Shown: one piece after another, positions 1-58,400 of the stretch
Layout of the letters: each line of letters opens with the position of its first letter
How positions within the stretch are numbered: position 1 is the stretch's first letter
NCBI RefSeq assembly: GCF_034702125.1
Contig: NC_085867.1
Coordinates: forward strand, 41,073,983-41,137,982
Length of the DNA: 64,000 nt
Direction of reading: 5' to 3'
Origin: Engraulis encrasicolus
Lineage: Eukaryota > Chordata > Actinopteri > Clupeiformes > Engraulidae
The notes under the pieces: generated by a model
The model's input: only the letters and a program-made list of their open reading frames with translations
The model's database searches: none
Told to the model about the DNA's origin: nothing
Translations under genes and position numbers: made by a program

Positions 1-242
1 GAACTTGATGACATAAAATGTTCCAGTCTACATAAAAGCTCTTCCTTCTTCCCAGAGTTTCCGCATTTCACAGTCACCTGTTCAGACACACATGCCGTCT
101 GCCATTTCCCAACCTGAATAATTATTCTGCGTCACAACAGCAACCAGTGGGGATGGTCAAATAAACAGTGCTTGTGGATACTGCTTGTGTTTGTGCTTGT
201 ATGACTCTTGTCTTGATGGTCTAAGCCAACGTCTGAAAGAAA

Positions 243-534
243 GAAACTCCCATTGTCATTATGACACAGCACTCCACAGCACACAGTGCTCACTGCACAC
301 AATAAAATTGCATTAATGCCCCACCCGTGCAAGGATTCAGCCCCTATCGGTACCCCAAGGGAACAGCGCAGCGGGACGGTACCATTCTTATGGTACCTCA
401 GTCATGGAGGAGGAGGGGAGAGAGCACTGCTTAATTACTCAACCCCACCAACTAGGTGGGTCGGTAGTCAAACCAAAAAAAGTCAACCTTTGGGCTACAA
501 GTCTGGCACCATAACCGCTTACCCATGACTACCC
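243..534 (-). repeat. tRNA-derived SINE, family A (copy 1)
   Basis: Reverse-complement copy of the 292-bp element at 60045-60336, with shared body (TGACTGAGGTACC, the TGTGTGCTGTGGAGTGCTGTG run and a TTTCCCAATGG-type 3' end). More diverged: the B-box region is interrupted by a short A/T insertion near 470-480. Inside nedd4l intron 15. Confidence 0.8.
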
Positions 535-2079
535 ACTCATACATGAATAAGACGTCTCCACACACACGTACACAGGAACAAGTAATCTCTATACAGATCT
601 CATGCGTTCTACACCATAACTATAAGCACGCTTGGGCAGTTGTGGTCAAATGCAGTAAGCAGTGCTTGTGGATATTTTGTGACACTGCCTTGATCTGAAG
701 CTCAAGCATTACACAACATTACTTACAAAGAGGACATACATGGCACAAGTACAGCGTGTGGGGGAGTTCAGAGTACACACACATGGTGGTTTCAGCGTGG
801 TTTGGCTAAACGAGTTTAATGCTAGTGAAACAGTAGCCAACTTAGCTACTGCATCTTCAACCCAGTATAAAACGCTACTTACTGGCTTAACAGAGAGCCT
901 GCTACACAACAAGGGGTACATTTCTGTGTCATTATGGCTGCACAGAGTCTAATGTTCAGCCTATGCCGATACAACCTTACAATAACATGCACAATTACTA
1001 ATGATAGGATTACATAATAAGATTATGTAATACGGTTATGCACGAGATGTAATCGTGTTTTGTTGCTCGCTTTTCTAATGGACGCAATTATCGATGTAAT
1101 TATACCAATTCATTGTCTAACAACATCCTCCTTTCACCATAAAAGATGTGCTCAGTTCTACACAACAGGGAAATGTTCAGAGTGTGGTGAATTGTGAGGA
1201 CAGCAATACCACTAAATTTTTTTGCAAATAACCTAGAAAATCCGCATATTTTCATTGGTAAGTACATAGTCCGGTGCTCAATGATACTTCCTCAAAAAAC
1301 AAGGACACAACCATTCCCACACAGGCTAAACAAAGACACTCTTGTGTTCATGGAACAAGAAACCATGTAGAATCTGACAACAGCAACACACAGTACCCAT
1401 TCCAAACACCAGGGGTCACAAGCTGACCATATTAGATATCACCACCTCCCACTAGATCACATAACCACTTCATCAACCTCGCTCACTCCTCCTACACTAC
1501 TACTCTTAAACTGAGCACACACATATATATGTGTGTGTGTAGCGGTCATTGGAAATTGACCGTGAATTCATACGGCACTGTGGTCTTTTGTCTTTCATTG
1601 AACTTCTCTTGTCTTTTCCCTTTTTGACAGTAAGGTGAATGTCTGTATGAAAACGTTATCAAGACGATTCAAATTCTTCTATATAACTGACACGGCACAC
1701 AGTCTTTGAAATTGTGCGACATGTGGATTGGGGCAATATGTTTTACATGCAAATGCTGCTGGACACTTAAGTTTCCTCATCAATAACGTACCTCTACTCC
1801 ACTCTACTCTACTCTACATAGACCACTCTTAACAACAGGGGTGTCAACAACACACAAACGCCACAGCTGACATCAGTGGGCGATAATCAGTGACCATTTA
1901 ACACCTGTATCGCATTGTACCCCTATTTTGTTTTGGCTAACCACCCAACTCGCGGGTCAGAAAATAGCGCCAGCTTATCTGGCAAGACTTAAGTCGGCCA
2001 GATTTTTATTTTGAGGCCTTGTCATCGCAGTGTGGGATGGTTGTGCGTGGGAGCAGTGTGGAATTTGTGTGGAAGCTAC

Positions 2080-2340
<261 letters not shown>

Positions 2341-3289
2341 TGTGGTGTTTTTGAATTTGCAGTGTGTATCCTCCAGAACTGACAAGCCTGCACAAGCACT
2401 GACTGAGTCCAAGAGGTGTTTTAGGCCTCATAAGAATGGCTCAATGACAGGACGTGACGGATGACTTAAAACAAAAAAGTCGATTACAAAATCAATACTC
2501 ATAATGCTAAGAATGGTTTTCCTTGTATTTCCCCACAGACGATGAAAAAAATGTGGTCAGTCATACAGACAATAACCGCAGTGATGATCACCATGGTAAT
2601 GGTGCCACACAAGAAGCCCAATCACGGAAGAAACATGTCAACAAAGATCACTAATACTAAGTGCCTTTCCAGTTTACTGCACAAGGCAGATGAGAAAGCC
2701 ATTCTGGCTAATGTAAAAATGTGTACGGAATTACAAGGAAACACTCAACACACAGCCTCTAAGTCTAAGGTGTTTTGCCCTTTTATTTCCCTTATTCCAT
2801 TTCCAAGACAGCCCGTCCTCAATTCTGAAGAGCAGCCTCTAATAATGAGAGGCCACAATCCCTTCTATCAAGCGATCCCTAATGACCAGAGACGTGGTTT
2901 TACTTTTTAGACAGTGTGTGTGTGTGTGTGAGGATAGTGTGTCTCTTTCAAATCTGGAATAGATTCTGATTTGAAAAATACAATGATGGTGTAGCTTGAA
3001 AAAAATCAGCCATTTATGTGGTGGATTCCAAAAAAAAGGACCCGATTTCCGACCATGTGAACTGATAGAGTAGCAGCCCTTTGCCCAGGATTAGGCAAGG
3101 AGCCACGGGACCTGAGCCTTAAGCATAGTTCACATAACAGAAACTACTGAGGGGGCATGGTGACCCCTTATCAAGACACAGCACCACCCCCCTCAAAGAG
3201 ACAAAAATAGCAGTGGTTGGAGGTACGTATATCAACACGTAAAATATCATTAACTGTAAAAGGATGTAGTCCCATGGTAGTAGCTTGAA

Positions 3290-3638
3290 TAGTGGTTCCC
3301 AACCTATGGGTCAGGACCCAACTTGTGGGTCACCAAAGATCCACAGGGGGTCGCGAAGCCCTCTTGACTTTAAGGGGTTTCATTTTAAATATCATATATA
3401 GCCCATGTTGAATAAATGACAAAGCATTTAACTAATATATGCATAGAAGCAACACAATGTTAGTGCTATTAAACATTTATTCTATATTTGACCGAAGACG
3501 AATTGAGGAATAAAATGACAAAAATGAGTTTTAGCAGGAAACAGACGGTATCATGTGACACGCGCTCGCGCAGTTGGGTCACCAAAGCTTACAATGGTAA
3601 AAACACGGGTTCCTGAAGAAAAAGGTTTGGAACCACTG
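3290..3638. mobile_element. hAT-type non-autonomous element (CAGTGGTTCC termini)
   Basis: Left end TAGTGGTTCCCAACCTATGG and right end GGTTTGGAACCACTG are inverted repeats of the form common in vertebrate hAT MITEs. No matching 8-bp flank remains, so it is old or the ends have drifted. Confidence 0.7.
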
Positions 3639-3983
3639 GTGTACACCATATATAAGTATCGCATCCTGATGCCAATTATGCAATCTGGCCAGACCATGCA
3701 CTGACCAGAATCCATGATATTGGCAATCTACTCTTTGTACACAAACAACACCACCCGTCCAACATGTGAAATCCTTTGCATATATTTCCCCAATCCCTGC
3801 GAGTCTGCTTGTGGTCTATCTTTAACCTGTTTATGCAGAAAGCCCCTCAGAGAGCAGGGATTTCCCCCGTGCTGTGCTGTGTTGTGCCATGCTGAGCTGA
3901 GCTGAGCTGAGCTGTGCAGTTAGTATGCAGAGAGAGCCTACACACCTGTCCAACAGCCACGCACGCTGACACTGAGGGGACTT

Positions 3984-4173
3984 CAGCGGTGTAGTCTACT
4001 TTTTTGAAGTGGGTATACTGTATATTCGAGCATTTTTTGAAGTGGGTATGCTGTATATATTTATGCCATTCTAAATAATGGATCAATCAATTTTAAGTGG
4101 GTATACTGAAATCCCTGAAATTTAGAAGTGGATATACTCCGTATACCTGCATTCTACGTAGACTACACCACTG
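3984..4173. mobile_element. hAT-type MITE with perfect 8-bp target duplication
   Basis: Termini CAGCGGTGTAGTCTAC and GTAGACTACACCACTG are inverted repeats (one mismatch); flanks GGGGACTT at 3976-3983 and 4174-4181 are identical, the 8-bp duplication expected of hAT transposase. 190 bp, no coding capacity. Interior has repeated AAGTGGGTATACTG motifs. Confidence 0.9.
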
Positions 4174-4438
4174 GGGGACTTTTCCGTTTTCCTTCTCTCT
4201 CCCTTTTGCGCCCTCTTGTTCGCTCCATCTTTTGCTCCCCCTCCCCCCCCTCCCCCACCCCCCCTCCTCCAGAGAACCTGCCTGTTCAGCAGAGCGGTGG
4301 GTCCGTCTGTTGCCAGCTGCCTGGTGGCTCATGCGGGCTGACCAGCGTGGGAACATCAGATCACCAACCGACACATCTCCACTCAAACATAGCGTGCGCG
4401 CACACGCACGCACCTTACATATGGTTGCGCACACACAG

Positions 4439-4679
<241 letters not shown>

Positions 4680-5175
4680 AACACCCAACCAAAGTCACCT
4701 CCATAACGCATAGGAAAAACAACGACTCGGAAGAATCTTCACACGGTCTTGTGAAATTCAGAGTTGCGAGTTGTTTTGATGACAACGCAGGTCCTGCCCT
4801 GTTTATCAGTTCATTCATGATTCCCTGTGTTGTGTTTGTTTTCTCCTGACCAGCACGTGAGGTAGTGTTTCCATTGAGCAAGCTGAAGCTATTTTAAGAT
4901 ACACATACGCATCTACTTTCAGGCTTTCAGCCATTTAAAAAACAAACTGTTCAAGTTTGAATGACAGCAGCAAAGCAACAGCAAAATATATGTATGTATA
5001 TGATGCATTCCAACTGGCTTGTTATCTGAGATTCAGATCAGGAGATACTTTATGATCATGACACTTCCTTACATACTGAGAAAATCCATTTCCCTCTTGT
5101 AGTCTTTTGTTTTTGTCTTACTAGTAGACTAGTGGTTTAGGACAATGGGGCATTTCAACAGTACATGGCATCACT

Positions 5176-5294
5176 TAAAGGTGGGGTTGCAGGTTAACCA
5201 TTTTACGAAAATGTACTATTATGACATCACGTTGGGGGTTCCGCAGGCTCATAGGAGTCTATGTAGGTGATGTCATACTGCAACCCCACCTTTA
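5176..5294. mobile_element. 119-bp hairpin MITE
   Basis: Perfect 16-bp terminal inverted repeats AAAGGTGGGGTTGCAG (5177-5192) and the complement at 5278-5293; a second inner inverted pair ATGACATCAC/GTGATGTCAT gives a double hairpin. No clear target duplication. Confidence 0.7.
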
Positions 5295-6051
5295 CAGCTT
5301 CACAACAACGCCCTTCAAAAGGCTGATAGTGTGATATGACCAGGCCAAACCAGGTATTCTTTAAGACAATTACATCCTATCAGCAGCATGGGTGTACATT
5401 GATGGTTGGATAACAATGTTAAAGAAAAAGAAAATATATGGATAACAATGTCATGAATGCGTTAAGCCGTGCGCTTGGCTAGGCAGGTCATACGAGGCAG
5501 TTAAGCAAGGAAACATCCTTTCAACATCAAGAAAACATCCAACTGGACTCCTCATTGGAGCATGGTCCGGGATTTGAGTCTATTTGTCTCGCCTCTTCTA
5601 TTTTTTTTGTAATGTTACATTGGGTACCTCACCAATCTGGTCGGATCCATGTCTAACAGAGTCATAAGAGAATACATAGGAGTTTCACATTAGAGTAAGC
5701 CCATGTATATTTACATGTGTGAGACAGGAAGAGTCATGCGAGTATTAAGCCCATGTGAATACATAAAAGACGGGAGAACTACACACCGTAATTAATGTAC
5801 TGAATCGAATATGCTTTTTAGATAATCCACTAAAAAAAAAAAAATCCATTCATTAGTGGCATTAGATGTGGTGTGCTACTACTAAATCGTCATTGACCCA
5901 CATACAAATCAGGAGAGCCATACATATGAGTAAGCTGCAAGGAGAAGGAGGATAAATCACTACACTGGTCTTCTTTGCAGGAAGTGTAATAGGTGAACAA
6001 TGCATTTCGTTGTAGTTTCAACCTGCTGACGCAACAGCGAAACGCGCCATC

Positions 6052-6290
6052 AGAGATTCTTTAAGTATATAGAGATATGCCAATGTAATAGGTTGCTATG
6101 GGCACCTAACATGACCAGGTTCCGGTCTGCCTAAAGGGGCGTGTCATAATACTCCTAGCATTGAATAGAACAGTCCTCAGGTCTGCCTAAAGGGGGATTT
6201 ACACCACCCCCACCCCACCCCCCCTTGCAATAATAGAACCCGGAAACAATGGGCCAATGGAACATCTCTCTCTCTCTCTACTCTCTCTGG
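6052..6290. repeat. Dispersed repeat, copy 1 of inverted pair
   Basis: About 240 bp matching the reverse complement of 19512-19752, including GGTCTGCCTAAAGGGGCGTG, TTGCAATAATAGAACCCGG and an adjoining (CT)n. A GGTCTGCCTAAAGGGG phrase recurs inside the copy. Family not identified. Confidence 0.75.
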
Positions 6291-6641
6291 CGCCGTTCAC
6301 CTAATAAACTTCCAGCAAAGAGGACCAAAGAGGACCAGTGTGCAGTGATTTATCCCCCTTCTCCTTGGATTACTTTGACTGCACATCACCAGCACCTGGA
6401 CACTTGGTTGTGCACAGGGACTCTGCTATGAGTATACATGGGTTCTCAGTGTTTATCAACATGATGTTATGAGGAGGGGCAAGACACTGGCAGCCAACCA
6501 TGTGAGCTAATTTTTTGACCGACAGCAGTTTCCAACAATCAGAGGTTGAGTTGTGCGCAGCTAGGTTCGCGCAGTCAGGTTATAAACAACATTTAAAACC
6601 CATGTATACGAGTAAGCTCCGCTGTGAGAGTTCAATCTTAC

Positions 6642-52583
<45,942 letters not shown>

Positions 52584-53080
52584 ATAGCCCGACAAAATTC
52601 ACTCAGTAATGTACTAGCCGCTTACAGAGCTAGCAGAACAATAGCAAAGTGGCCTTCCACCACTGGTTACAGGGTGTTTTCTTCCACGGGGAATCCTTTC
52701 CTGACGGTGGTATGCCTTGGTCGTATTAATTCCTACCGGTGTCTATACTGTAATTTCGAGGAAAATCTCTTTTTACTGCCAGTGCCACCGAATATTGCAT
52801 GAATTCCTGCCACTTCATAACCCTATTCTTGGTGAAGCGCTCTAACAGAATACTAGTCTACTGTCATCCAGGCACTTCCTTGCAGTGAGACCGACACTGC
52901 CCACACACTGAGTGAATGTGTCTCAAGCCAACCACGGAATTCTTCGAAATTTAAGGAGCAAATACCAGCCAATAATAAAAACGACAAGGCGTCGTCTACT
53001 TCGACATTTTTCAACACAAGGCGGTTTCCTGTGTTTTCATGTACTGCTGCTCACGACGAGTAAAGCTGTAGACCAGTCTT
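52584..53080 (-). promoter_or_regulatory. nedd4l: 5' UTR and likely promoter region of nedd4l C2 isoform
   Basis: DNA just upstream of the exon 1 ATG, largely free of simple repeats, with several CpG dinucleotides around 52980-53070 and CCAAT-like sequence near 52972. No TATA box is evident and the transcription start cannot be placed. Assigned by position only; an upstream non-coding exon is possible. Confidence 0.3.
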
Positions 53081-53924
53081 GAATGGAGTCTTAGCGCCCT
53101 CTATTGTTGAAATCTAAAATGTGTTGGCCCTCGTCCAATACATCAGTTGGTGATGGTTTGTCAATTTGGTAAGCTTTCCTAATTGACTATCCACCACATT
53201 ACATTTCACGTGGTGTGACCAAAAACAGACTCTGTGCACCTCATAATCTTTTCCAATTTAAATGGAAAGTTCACTGAGCTATATATTTTAAAAATAATTC
53301 ATAAATAAAGGAGTGCAATTGACTTCCTTTCACCAACTACACTATGGTGTGGCATTTAGCCTAGGCCTACATAAAACTGAAAACAAAAAGTAGGGTATGG
53401 AATTATCTGAATGGAACATTCAAAGACTGATTGGACAGGCACAGGGCACTTTTCTGCACTCGCCTTTTCAATCGTGCACTTTCCTGTTAATCTTTAAAGT
53501 AGTAAGCAGAAAGAACACATGAGGACATGGGGAAATGAATAAGTAGCCTACAATGTAACATTCTATACAGTGCAGTTTTTAACATTCCATTTTTCTATTT
53601 TGAGAATGTGTTTAACAATGTCAGGATTCAAAAATTCAGAATTATGGAGCACCAAATTCTTTAGAACCTCCACTGTCCTAACATTCCTGGAAAACAAAAG
53701 TAAAGTCAACAATAGGGCCTATAGGCTACAGGTACAGGTACACAGGTGATCCCCTATCCAGGCCACACAATCATTTATTCCACTCAATTCCATTTCACCA
53801 TACATGTAGGCCTAACTGGCCATCCGGGCACTTTGTTCGTGAATGTGCGTTACGCCCCTTTTTTGGGGAAAACAAATTGAATGTTTCATTAGCTTATATG
53901 CAACATCGGCCAGCCTAAGTAAAC

Positions 53925-54184
53925 GGTTACGTGGCGCTATTCCGACATGTCGCTATTCCGACATTGATGTCTATTGACGGAATACCGGCGCGAGTTATGC
54001 AATTTCTTTGGTTTGTGCTACGTTGCTCAGCTTTTACTAAGTTTAGGGAGAGTGCATACAGTTACCCTAACCCTAACCCTAACCCTAACCCTGACCCTAA
54101 CCCTAACCCTAACCCTACGGTATGTCAGCTGTCTGAATAGCGGTATGTCGGAATAGCGGTATGTCGGAATAGCGATTGCCCCCC
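53925..54184. mobile_element. Inverted-repeat element with telomere-like core (element 1)
   Basis: Outer inverted repeats CGCTATTCCGACAT (53935-53948, repeated 53951-53964) and ATGTCGGAATAGCG (54145-54158, 54161-54174). The core 54064-54117 is nine tandem CCCTAA-type hexamers, one variant. Identical flanks AAGTAAAC at 53917-53924 and 54185-54192 suggest an 8-bp target duplication. No coding capacity. Confidence 0.72.
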
Positions 54185-54415
54185 AAGTAAACACAGTCCA
54201 TGCTTCAGCCATGGCTGTTTGGCTATAGGGTATTATTTGAACAGCCGACAATATAACACGTCTTCGTCATGTTGAGCGTGAACAACGCTAGTCTACAGGT
54301 CCTTGTCTTTTGTTTCTTCATTCCAAACACCGCCAATTATTTGCATTGGCTTATCCCTCAATATTTTCCCCCAAAAAGGGGCCTCACTTGTCACAAAGTG
54401 AAAGAAGCTGGATAT

Positions 54416-54545
54416 ATCATGGCTGGACTGGCCATAAGGCATACAGGGAATTTGCCCTGTGGACTGTTGACTGTTGATTTTTGGCCTGGTGCCCCCCTCA
54501 ATGTAGAGATATCAGTCCTCGTGCCACTACAGCTGACCACTCTGA
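54416..54545 (+). repeat. Older dispersed repeat (empty site for hAT MITE)
   Basis: Uninterrupted copy of the repeat at 21836-22235, with GGCCATAAGGCATACAGGG at the site where the other copy holds the MITE. Confidence 0.7.
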
Positions 54546-54784
54546 GTCAGATTTAACTTGGTTGTGTTAGAAACATGGTTACGTTCATGGTGTTAGCGGT
54601 CAAAATTGGCCGCTCACACAAAAAAGGTAATACAAATACATTGATTAAAAATCTGATTGGCATATTTTGTGATTAGTACCTCTTAGACATCCCTTTGAAA
54701 CATTTCCAAGGTCGTTTAAATTTTATTCTGCTTTGTTTTAGTGATTTGTAGGCTTTTTTTCTTATCTTGCACCAATTCGTTTTA

Positions 54785-55187
54785 TTAACCCTCTGGAGGG
54801 CCTCTCAGAGGCTTTCAGTTTGGAACACCGTTACTTTTTTTAAGTATTTCAACTAATTGTAAACATCTATACTAATGTGGCACATATGGTTGTATTCTGA
54901 AAAGCCCAACAAAAAAGAATATGAGAGTAAAGTGAATGTAATATAACTGTAGGCTATATAACTTTGGGAGATGTAAATTAATGGTCCGGTCATTTTTGAC
55001 CGAAACACCAGTTGGTGTATCTTCCACAATTCTTTAGGAATTTCATTATATTTCATTTTGACCATTTGAATATGTTAGCTGGAGGATATCATGAAGTGTC
55101 ATTTGTGTATGATGAAAAATAGAGAAGTTATTTAAGAATGAAGTTTCAAAACGGTCATTTTTGACCGTAACACAACCAGAGGCTTAA
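54785..55187. mobile_element. piggyBac-like non-autonomous element
   Basis: TTAA at both ends (54785-54788, 55184-55187), termini CCCTCTGG and, inverted, GCCTCTGG. Two internal spaced palindromes CGGTCATTTTTGACCG (54987-55002, 55152-55167). TTAA flanks and CCYTCTGG-type ends are a known piggyBac pattern; no transposase frame. Confidence 0.62.
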
Positions 55188-55286
55188 ATATACTTTTTGG
55201 TTGTTGTAGTCAAAATAGCTTGTGATAGAGGACTAAAACTGTAGTCACACAGGCTTCACTGTCTCTCTCAGTGCCTGGCGGACCGG

Positions 55287-55467
55287 GGGACTCACTAATT
55301 CGACGCTCTTTCGGTACTTACCGCTTACGTCATACAACCCTAACCCTAAACCTAACCCTAACCTTAACCCTAAACCTAACCCTAACCTTAAATCGCTTGT
55401 TTGAAATGTTTGATTACCATGTGACGTACCACGTAAGTACCGAGAGGGCGTCAAACTAGTGGGTCCC
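55287..55467. mobile_element. Inverted-repeat element with telomere-like core (element 2)
   Basis: Ends GGGACTCACTAATTCGACGC and GCGTCAAACTAGTGGGTCCC are imperfect inverted repeats extending inward through GGTACTTAC/GTAAGTACC. Core 55338-55391 is CCCTAA-like, with a 24-bp higher-order unit repeated twice exactly. Flanks GGCGGACCGG at 55277-55286 and 55468-55477 are identical. It interrupts an older repeat (55250-55530). Confidence 0.8.
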
Positions 55468-58400
55468 GGCGGACCGGGATCTTGGCTGAAAATGTACGGC
55501 CTGATTTTTTGGCCCAGTCCAGCCTTGGTATAGGTTCACATGTCTACTTCTTCCCTTTTGTTTTATTAGCTTACACCAGAACTCTGACATCAACAATTGA
55601 CCTCAGTAAATTTGTTAAGAAAGTTGTCACATTTGTATATTTCTGAAGTACTTGGCAAATTAGGTAATTACCTTAGGCCCCAAGCTGAAAAGGGCCCCCC
55701 TGGTAATGATTACGTATTGTATTCAATGAAAACTTTGTGAGTGAGGCAAAACCTCATTAAATTCAATTACCAAAAAGGGCAAAATATCTCTTGAGGGGGA
55801 CTCTTCTGAATAGTTTGAAGAGAAGAGATTAAAATGAAATGGAAAAAAGGATTAGAAAATGGCATCATCACAATCATCACCACTCGTCAGAGTTCTTCCC
55901 AACCACAGGCGTAGCTAAACAATCATTTCTGAGATGTGAGGCTAGGTGGACTTCCAAAAAAACAAACTTTACAACCTAATTCACTGAATGATTATTTCAA
56001 CTTGACCTGTTTTCCATATGAATAATGTCTTGTGATGATGTCACTTTCTATACACCCCCCCCCCATCTTCTATCTCTAAGCTTTTCCACCTTATATTATG
56101 CCATGATTTATGCCATTAGTTAAACCATGACAGCAACGTTACTAGGATGTCACCCTCCATCTGTCCATCAAACTGTATACAAATTTGGTACTACAGTGTC
56201 TTCCATGTACATGGCCTTACCTATGTAAGGGCATGTCTTTATTTTCAATGTTTTGCACTGATCATAGGCTGACTGTGACATGTGACCACTTCACATGGGT
56301 AGCACTTTTTTATTTCTGAAATGCATGAAAGCTGCATCGGCATGTGAGTTTCCTTGCTTGCTCTCAGTATAAATTCTGGAAGTTATATAAAACTAATTTT
56401 ATATCTAAGCTATCTAAAAACAAATTCAATAAAAAGCACAAGTTAAGCTCAGCTGCAGGCCAGCAACCAGTCTTTAAACAAGACGCTGTGAGTGTATTGC
56501 TTTGCTTCACAAGGTGTTGGGTTTGTAACTCCTCATAAACTTTCAGTTTGACCGTGCTAAAGTGAATACACTGTGGTTCTCTTCACAAGAATTACTTTGT
56601 GGTGTTGATCTTCAGCTGCCTTATACAGAATTGAACAGAAAGAAGCAGAACTGTCTTTCACAACCAGAGACCGGCTACGCTCCTTTGAACGTATTCAGAA
56701 TGCAGAAGTACATTGTTAGTTGATGAACCACTGAAACAACTTTTGAAACACCGAGAGAGATAGAAAAAATCTTGCCAGTGTTGCTGTAAAACCGAAAAGG
56801 AAAACAATTCTGATATGTAACACTATGTTTACAGATAGCACGAGAGACAACTGGCAACATGAAGGGATCTGGTGGTACTGGAAAAAACTGACTGCAATAG
56901 TAGTCTACATATTACCATAACTAACGAGCATTCTGTGTGGCACCATGGCAGACACCATTGAAATGAACACTGGGGATACTTTGGCTACTTTGGTTTCTTT
57001 GATTCTCTGGTCACAATATTGACGTTAATATCACATTCTTTTAATATACAGTAATTGTAATGTAACAATACGTATAACATAATGCTCAGGTCATGTAACG
57101 CAAAAAAAACGTCTGTTCGTTTAAGTGATTGGTTGTGTAATTTATTTTTTAACCAGCAGAGGGCCTTGTTGATATGTCTTTGCCAGAGCCGTACATCTCT
57201 GTGATGTGACCTTTTATATTGTTGTTTCCATACAGTGTGCTGTTATTTTATTCTAACATTGTTGTACTTACATGTTTCTTTTTTCTTTATTTCTTTTTTC
57301 TGCGTGCATGATTGGGCTCTGACACAGTCTGAGTAATTTGGTTTGACCTGGTACAAGGGGGTTGTAAAACCACAGAAGGGTGTTGTTGCATTTGTGGGGT
57401 GTTGTAGGTTCTTATGGATTGTGGGTCAATTTGAACCAAGCAATTATACAATTACACCTGTAGATATAGCCCACAGGTATCTTGCCTATTTACACCTAGG
57501 GATATACTGTCTTTTTATCTGTGGATATAGCCTATCTTGCCTTGTTTACTGTACACTGTGATTCTGAAGTAATGTAAGGGTATTTTCACACTGAGCAGGA
57601 ATATTTGCTTTCAAAAACCCATGTAATTTGATTTACATTTTTGTTTGCTTGATTTATTTGTTGATTAATTTTGTGGTGTTTCTCCTGTCTTTTGAGGGGA
57701 GCAATGGCTGACAGTATTTTATATAGGCCTACATTTGGCACTAGGCCCTACTACCAGGTAGGAGATGCATACTGAGACTATGACCACTGTGTGAACTGTT
57801 TGTTTTGTTCAAGGCCGGAGAAAAGGCAACAGTTTGTACCGAGCAAGTTTTTTTTTTGCCTTGGTCAGATTTTGTGCTTATTGTAGGATAATAAGTTAAA
57901 AAAAAAAGATCAATAAAAACAACTTGGTCCATGCATGAACAATTGTCTTAAAACAACAGCAGTATAATATTTCGTGTTCAAAAGTACTCGTTATTAGGTT
58001 ATTTTTTAAAGATTGACTAGATGTAGAAATGTTGACTAGATGATGATTTTTTAAATTTTATTTTTTAAAGAGCTTGCTTGTAAGATTTCATTTTTTGCAG
58101 TATCGGATGGCTGTGTGCCCTCCAGGCCTAGGCTTGGGCTAAAGGAGGGTTGGGGCTCCCTCTGCTGATCGATAATTTATTGGGTAGCTGTAGGCGGCTC
58201 TGCAAGACCATGGGATGAACAGGGACAAAGGAGTCTACCAACTTGGACTGGGGGAAAAATAGGAACCAGGCAATTTTGTTAAAGGGGCTCCTCATAATTA
58301 GCGGTGCAGAACTGACTAACCGGTGGGCCCCGCACCCTCGTTGGCCCCTATTTTCAGAAATGTAAAAAACCCTCTCTCTGAGGAAGGTGAAGTGAATATC

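Noticed and set aside
54064..54117. True telomere or chromosome end
   Set aside because: Only nine hexamers, bounded by inverted repeats and a short direct duplication, with unique sequence on both sides.
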